From an uncultured Micrococcales bacterium (GTDB taxonomy: Bacteria > Actinomycetota > Actinomycetes > Actinomycetales > Microbacteriaceae), in the NCBI GenBank assembly GCA_903929105.1, contig CAIYTL010000101.1:1-9524 (forward strand): a stretch of 9,524 bases of DNA. The letters run 5' to 3'. Shown one piece after another: positions 5,914 through 9,524 of this stretch. Position 1 is the first letter of the stretch. Every line of letters begins with the position of its first letter. The notes below the pieces were generated by a model. It saw only the letters and a list, made by a program, of their open reading frames with translations, searched no databases and was not told where the DNA came from. A program made the translations under genes and the position numbers.

Positions 5914-7926
5914 ATGAATCTTAAGAAACTTTTTAGTGGTCCGTTCATTTGGATTCTCGTTGCAATCACCGTTGTGATTATTGGCGCGAACCTGCTGAAC
6001 GTGTCAAAGTACAAGCTTGTCGACACCTCGGTGGGTCTTAGCTACATTCAAAATGGCAACGCCGACATGGTGCACATCTATGATGGCGACCAGCGCGTTG
6101 ACGTTGACCTCACTGCCGCTAACAAGACTGACGGCCAGTTTGTGCAGTTCTATTACGTTGCCCCACGTGGCCAGCAGGTGGCCAACATCGTGGCTGCTTC
6201 CAACATTAAGAACGGATACCGCGACGAGGTTCCTTCAACCCCTTGGTACCTTTCGCTTCTCGGCACTTTGCTGCCGTTTGTCATCATCGGCTTGATTTTC
6301 TGGTTCCTAATGGCTGGCGCTCAGGGTGGCAACTCACGTGTGATGAACTTTGGCAAATCTCGCGCCAAATTGGTCAATAAAGACAACCCGAAAGTCACTT
6401 TTGCCGATGTTGCGGGTGCCGACGAAGCGATTGAAGAGCTCGAAGAGATCAAAGAGTTTTTGAAAGAACCGCAAAAGTTTCAAGCTGTTGGTGCCAAGAT
6501 TCCTCGCGGTGTTTTGCTCTATGGCCCTCCGGGCACCGGCAAGACCCTATTGGCTAAAGCGGTTGCTGGTGAAGCTGGCGTTCCTTTCTTCACCATCTCA
6601 GGTTCTGACTTTGTTGAAATGTTCGTGGGTGTAGGTGCTTCGCGCGTTCGCGACCTTTTTGAGCAGGCAAAAGCCAGCGCACCCGCAATCATCTTTGTTG
6701 ACGAAATTGACGCTGTTGGTCGCCACCGCGGCGCCGGCATCGGCGGCGGCAACGACGAGCGCGAGCAAACCCTCAACCAGCTTTTGGTTGAAATGGATGG
6801 CTTCGACTCAAAGACCAACGTCATTTTGATCGCGGCCACCAACCGCCCAGACATTCTTGACCCGGCTTTGCTTCGCCCAGGCCGTTTTGACCGCCAGATT
6901 GGTGTGGGAGCTCCTGACCTGATCGGTCGCGAACAGATTCTGAAAGTTCACGCTAAGAGCAAGCCGATTGCCCAAGACGTTGACCTTGCGGTCATCGCCC
7001 GTCGCACTCCTGGCTTCACCGGTGCTGACCTTGCCAACGTTTTGAACGAGGCTGCACTGCTAACCGCGCGCAATGGCGAAAAGCAGATCACCGCAGCAAC
7101 CCTTGACGAATCAATCGACCGCGTCATCGGAGGACCGCAAAAGAAGAGCCGCCTGATGCAAGACCGTGAGCGCCTCAACACCGCTTATCACGAAGCAGGT
7201 CACGCTTTGGTTGCCGCATCGCTAAACAACAGCGACCCAGTGACCAAAATCACGATTTTGCCTCGTGGCCGCGCTTTGGGCTACACCATGGTTTTGCCGC
7301 TAGAAGACCGCTATTCGATTAGCCGCAACCAGTTGCTAGACCAAATCGCCTATGCAATGGGTGGCCGCGTTGCTGAAGAAATCGTTTTTCACGACCCAAC
7401 CACCGGCGCATCAAACGACTTTGAAAAAGCTACCGGCACCGCACGTCAAATGGTTACCAAATATGGCATGAGCTCGGCTGTTGGCGCTGTTTCGTTTGGC
7501 AGTGGCGGCGAAGTCTTTATTGGTCGCGACATGGCTCAAGCTCGTGAATATTCAGAGTCAACTGCCCAGCAGATTGACCTTGAGGTTCGTGCCATCGTTG
7601 AAGCCGCTCACAAAGAGGCTTATCAGGCGCTAAACCTGAACCGCGCAATCTTAGATGAGCTAGCCAAGCAGCTCATGGAACGCGAAACTTTGAACCAAGA
7701 AGAAATCGCCGAGATCTTCAAGAACGTTAAAAAGTTGCCGCCACGCAAGATTTGGTTGTCAGCCGCTGACCGCCCAGTCAGCAAAAAACCGCCAATCGCG
7801 ATTCCTGTCAAAGGCTCAAGCGCCTCAAAGCAGGCCGTGATTGACAAAGCCGAAGCAGCTGCCGCAGCGCCGGCCAAAAAGCCTCGCGCACCTCGCAAAC
7901 CAAAAGCCGAAACCGAAACTAAATAG
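5914..7926 (+). CDS. ftsH: ATP-dependent membrane zinc metalloprotease FtsH
   Basis: FtsH is a hexameric inner-membrane AAA+ protease that unfolds and degrades damaged membrane proteins and selected regulators. The 670-residue sequence has a first transmembrane helix at 11-29, an extracytoplasmic domain to about 112 and a second helix at 114-135. The AAA+ module shows Walker A GPPGTGKT (204-211), pore loop MFVGVG (236-241), Walker B IIFVDEID (259-266) and the second region of homology ATNRPDILDPALLRPGRFDR (308-327). The protease site is HEAGH (426-430) with Asp502 in SNDFEKAT as likely third zinc ligand. Residues 625-670 form a low-complexity Lys/Ala/Pro-rich cytoplasmic tail, often seen in actinobacterial homologues. 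All catalytic motifs are intact. folE follows after 2 bp, so ftsH is probably the first gene of the ftsH-folate operon. Confidence 0.98.
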   Translation: MNLKKLFSGPFIWILVAITVVIIGANLLNVSKYKLVDTSVGLSYIQNGNADMVHIYDGDQRVDVDLTAANKTDGQFVQFYYVAPRGQQVANIVAASNIKNGYRDEVPSTPWYLSLLGTLLPFVIIGLIFWFLMAGAQGGNSRVMNFGKSRAKLVNKDNPKVTFADVAGADEAIEELEEIKEFLKEPQKFQAVGAKIPRGVLLYGPPGTGKTLLAKAVAGEAGVPFFTISGSDFVEMFVGVGASRVRDLFEQAKASAPAIIFVDEIDAVGRHRGAGIGGGNDEREQTLNQLLVEMDGFDSKTNVILIAATNRPDILDPALLRPGRFDRQIGVGAPDLIGREQILKVHAKSKPIAQDVDLAVIARRTPGFTGADLANVLNEAALLTARNGEKQITAATLDESIDRVIGGPQKKSRLMQDRERLNTAYHEAGHALVAASLNNSDPVTKITILPRGRALGYTMVLPLEDRYSISRNQLLDQIAYAMGGRVAEEIVFHDPTTGASNDFEKATGTARQMVTKYGMSSAVGAVSFGSGGEVFIGRDMAQAREYSESTAQQIDLEVRAIVEAAHKEAYQALNLNRAILDELAKQLMERETLNQEEIAEIFKNVKKLPPRKIWLSAADRPVSKKPPIAIPVKGSSASKQAVIDKAEAAAAAPAKKPRAPRKPKAETETK

Positions 7927-7928
7927 TC

Positions 7929-8483
7929 GTGGTTGACGCCGCCCGCATTCAGGCCGCCGTTGTCGAGTTGCTCTCAGCAATCGGTGAAGACCCGACGCGT
8001 GCCGAGCTTCAATCAACACCACAAAAAGTGGCCGAAGCTTATGCCGGGTTTTTTAAAGGCGTAGGTCAAGACCCGCTGGCTGTTTTGGCTGAAACTTTTG
8101 AAGCCGAGCACAACGAAGTTGTGATTCTCAAAGACATCGAACTTGTATCGATCTGCGAGCACCACCTTTTGCCGTTCACCGGCGTCGCCCACATTGCATA
8201 TCTGCCAACTGACCGCGTGGTTGGTTTGGGGCGCCTGCCAAGACTCGTCGAAGTGTTGGCGAGCCGACCACAGCTTCAAGAAAACCTCACCGCGCAAATA
8301 GCGTCAGCACTCGAGGCTGGCCTGGGCGCGAAAGGTGTAGTGGTGGTTATCGAAGCTCGCCACCACTGCGTGGCTTCGCGCGGCGCCCGCCAACCCGAGG
8401 TCAGCACCATCACCATGGCAGCCCGGGGTGTTTATGACCAGCCGGCCGCGCGCGCCGAGGTCATGGCGCTCATCACCAAATAA
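7929..8483 (+). CDS. folE: GTP cyclohydrolase I
   Basis: The enzyme opens GTP to 7,8-dihydroneopterin triphosphate, the first step of folate synthesis. The 184-residue length matches the actinobacterial form. Zinc ligands are Cys76 and His79 in CEHHLLPF and Cys147 in HHCVASRG, with His78 as the catalytic residue. Arg151 and the tail VMALI are conserved. Some usually invariant positions differ: the common GLSKxxR reads GLGRLPR (99-105), and TPxRVAxxY reads TPQKVAEAY (30-38), affecting positions that in Escherichia coli contact the substrate triphosphate. Arg105 of that set is kept. Translation starts at GTG 7929, two bases after the ftsH stop, with no visible Shine-Dalgarno, which implies coupling to ftsH. 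Normal function is the best assumption because folP and folB follow. Confidence 0.94.
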   Translation: MVDAARIQAAVVELLSAIGEDPTRAELQSTPQKVAEAYAGFFKGVGQDPLAVLAETFEAEHNEVVILKDIELVSICEHHLLPFTGVAHIAYLPTDRVVGLGRLPRLVEVLASRPQLQENLTAQIASALEAGLGAKGVVVVIEARHHCVASRGARQPEVSTITMAARGVYDQPAARAEVMALITK

Positions 8484-8499
8484 CCGGGTCTGGCAAAAC

Positions 8500-9426
8500 A
8501 TGACCGGTCAAAACTTTGCCCCGCAAACTTTGCCTCGCCTCATGGGCGTGCTAAACATCACCCCTGACTCGTTTAGCGACGGTGGGCAGTTCAACAAAGT
8601 TGACGCCGCGGTGGCTCATGCCCAAAAGCTGATCAGTCAGGGCGCCAGCGTTATCGACGTTGGCGGCGAATCAACCAGGCCTGGTGCCACCCGATTAAGC
8701 GCAACCCAAGAGCAGGCCCGAGCGTTGCCCGTAATTCGGGCACTAGCCCATTTGCCCGAAATCGCTTCTGGCTCAGTTGAGCTGAGCATTGACACCATGA
8801 ATGCGTCAACCGCCAAATTGGCAGTCGAAGCAGGCGCAACTATCGTCAACGATGTTTCAGGTGGCCAAGCCGACGCTCAAATGTTTGCCACCGTCACCGA
8901 ATTGCTGGCCGGCCGCCCTGCTGCAAGATACGTCTTAGGTCACTGGCACAATTTTGCTGCAGGCGCAGCGGCGGTGCAGCAGACCGGCGACATAGTTGCC
9001 TCGGTGACTGGCGAGCTCGCGGCCAGCGTCGCAATGGCAGAAGCTGCAGGCATTAGCCGCGAACAGATAGTTCTTGACCCAGGGCTTGGGTTTGGCAAAG
9101 ATTCTGCACAAAACAGGCAGCTTGTTGACGGTTTCAACAAGCTTGCAGGTCTAGGGTTGCCGATTTTGATTGGCGCCTCACGCAAGCGATTCATAGCGTT
9201 CGAAGTTGCCGAAGCTCTGGGCATTGACATTTCAGAAGTAACCATCGAACAGCGCGACCAAGCAACAGCCGAGCTGAGTGCTGGGCTTTGGGCTAAAGCG
9301 CTCGACAACAAAAAACTGCAACAACTTTGGGGTTTTCGCGTGCACAACGTGCAAGCAAACCTTGAGGCATTGCAAGCTTCTGCAGCGTTGCGGTTTGCGC
9401 ACATCGCAAACGACCTGCAAAGTTAA
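8500..9426 (+). CDS. folP: Dihydropteroate synthase
   Basis: FolP condenses dihydropterin pyrophosphate with p-aminobenzoate to dihydropteroate and is the sulfonamide target. From the ATG at 8500 the protein has 308 residues. It shows the TIM-barrel motifs in order: GVLNITPDSFSDGG (16-29), DVGGESTRPG (53-62), SIDT (96-99), NDVSGG (117-122), DPGLGFGK (193-200), GASRKRF (225-231) and RVHN (280-283). The strand usually reading LMHWR is VLGHWHN (145-151), a mild departure. The frame runs back to an ATG at 8428 inside folE, but those extra codons read folE sequence in another frame and lack homology. The ATG at 8500 is 16 bp after the folE stop and has only a poor ribosome binding site. folB follows after 3 bp. 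Confidence 0.95.
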   Translation: MTGQNFAPQTLPRLMGVLNITPDSFSDGGQFNKVDAAVAHAQKLISQGASVIDVGGESTRPGATRLSATQEQARALPVIRALAHLPEIASGSVELSIDTMNASTAKLAVEAGATIVNDVSGGQADAQMFATVTELLAGRPAARYVLGHWHNFAAGAAAVQQTGDIVASVTGELAASVAMAEAAGISREQIVLDPGLGFGKDSAQNRQLVDGFNKLAGLGLPILIGASRKRFIAFEVAEALGIDISEVTIEQRDQATAELSAGLWAKALDNKKLQQLWGFRVHNVQANLEALQASAALRFAHIANDLQS

Positions 9427-9429
9427 AAC

Positions 9430-9524
9430 ATGCGTCAAAAAATTCAACTCACCGGTCTGCGGGTATTTGCTCACCACGGTGTCTTTGACTTTGAAAAACA
9501 AGACGGTCAAGAGTTCGTAATTGA
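9430..9524 (+). CDS. folB: Dihydroneopterin aldolase, 5' part only (cut by window end)
   Basis: The ATG at 9430 opens a frame of 31 full codons to the window edge. It reads MRQKIQLTGLRVFAHHGVFD and then a charged stretch ending GQEFVI. This is the characteristic start of FolB: strand 1 (IQLTGLRV), the HHGVF turn, and a Glu (E22) before GQEF that corresponds to the conserved substrate-binding glutamate. FolB splits dihydroneopterin into 6-hydroxymethyl-dihydropterin and glycolaldehyde, feeding the pterin substrate towards FolP after pyrophosphorylation by FolK. The gene begins 3 bp after the folP stop, so it belongs to the same operon. By analogy with other actinobacteria folK would be expected next, outside the window. 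Confidence 0.9.
   Translation, partial: MRQKIQLTGLRVFAHHGVFDFEKQDGQEFVI

Noticed and set aside
8428..8499. Upstream ATG extension of folP overlapping folE
   Set aside because: The 24 extra residues are folE DNA read in another frame, rich in Arg/Ser/Pro and unlike any FolP N-terminus; the ATG at 8500 fits the family.

Overview
The window looks like a chromosomal segment of an actinobacterium, most likely a member of the Microbacteriaceae with a moderate GC content (for example the freshwater Luna-type lineages). This is inferred from three things. The gene order tilS-hpt-ftsH-folE-folP-folB resembles the one I recall from Mycobacterium and other actinobacteria. Protein signatures such as the single-domain inorganic pyrophosphatase and the RipA-like NlpC/P60 peptidase also fit. 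GTG and TTG starts are frequent. The species cannot be named from the sequence alone.

Layout, left to right. Bases 1-1620 (minus strand) hold a 14-helix DHA2-type drug exporter whose last codons lie outside the window. Just upstream of it (1644-1838, minus) is the C-terminal stub of an EamA/DMT transporter, a broken gene with no start and no N-terminal domains. It abuts the terminator of a minus-strand tRNA cluster read in the order tRNA-Glu(UUC), tRNA-Asp(GUC), tRNA-Phe(GAA), with intrinsic terminators after Asp and Phe. On the plus strand follows a secreted coiled-coil NlpC/P60 cell-wall hydrolase (2397-3593). It shares a bidirectional terminator with the convergent ppa gene (inorganic pyrophosphatase, minus, 3642-4121). 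Divergent from ppa, a plus-strand housekeeping run starts with tilS (4200), then hpt, ftsH, folE, folP and the first 31 codons of folB, which is cut by the window end.

How the genes fit together. tilS (tRNA-Ile lysidine synthase) and hpt (purine salvage) abut directly and are probably co-translated. A 103-bp gap with several dyad symmetries separates hpt from ftsH, so ftsH and the folate genes may have their own promoter. folE, folP and folB supply the first pterin step, the pABA condensation and the side-chain aldolase of tetrahydrofolate synthesis. folE starts two bases after the ftsH stop without a visible ribosome binding site.

I see no CRISPR array, prophage, insertion sequence or toxin/defence system, and no convincing undescribed system. 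The items most worth a second look are the EamA stub beside the tRNA cluster, the ftsH leader in which a hairpin separates Shine-Dalgarno from start codon, and a FolE with several changed positions around its triphosphate-binding site.
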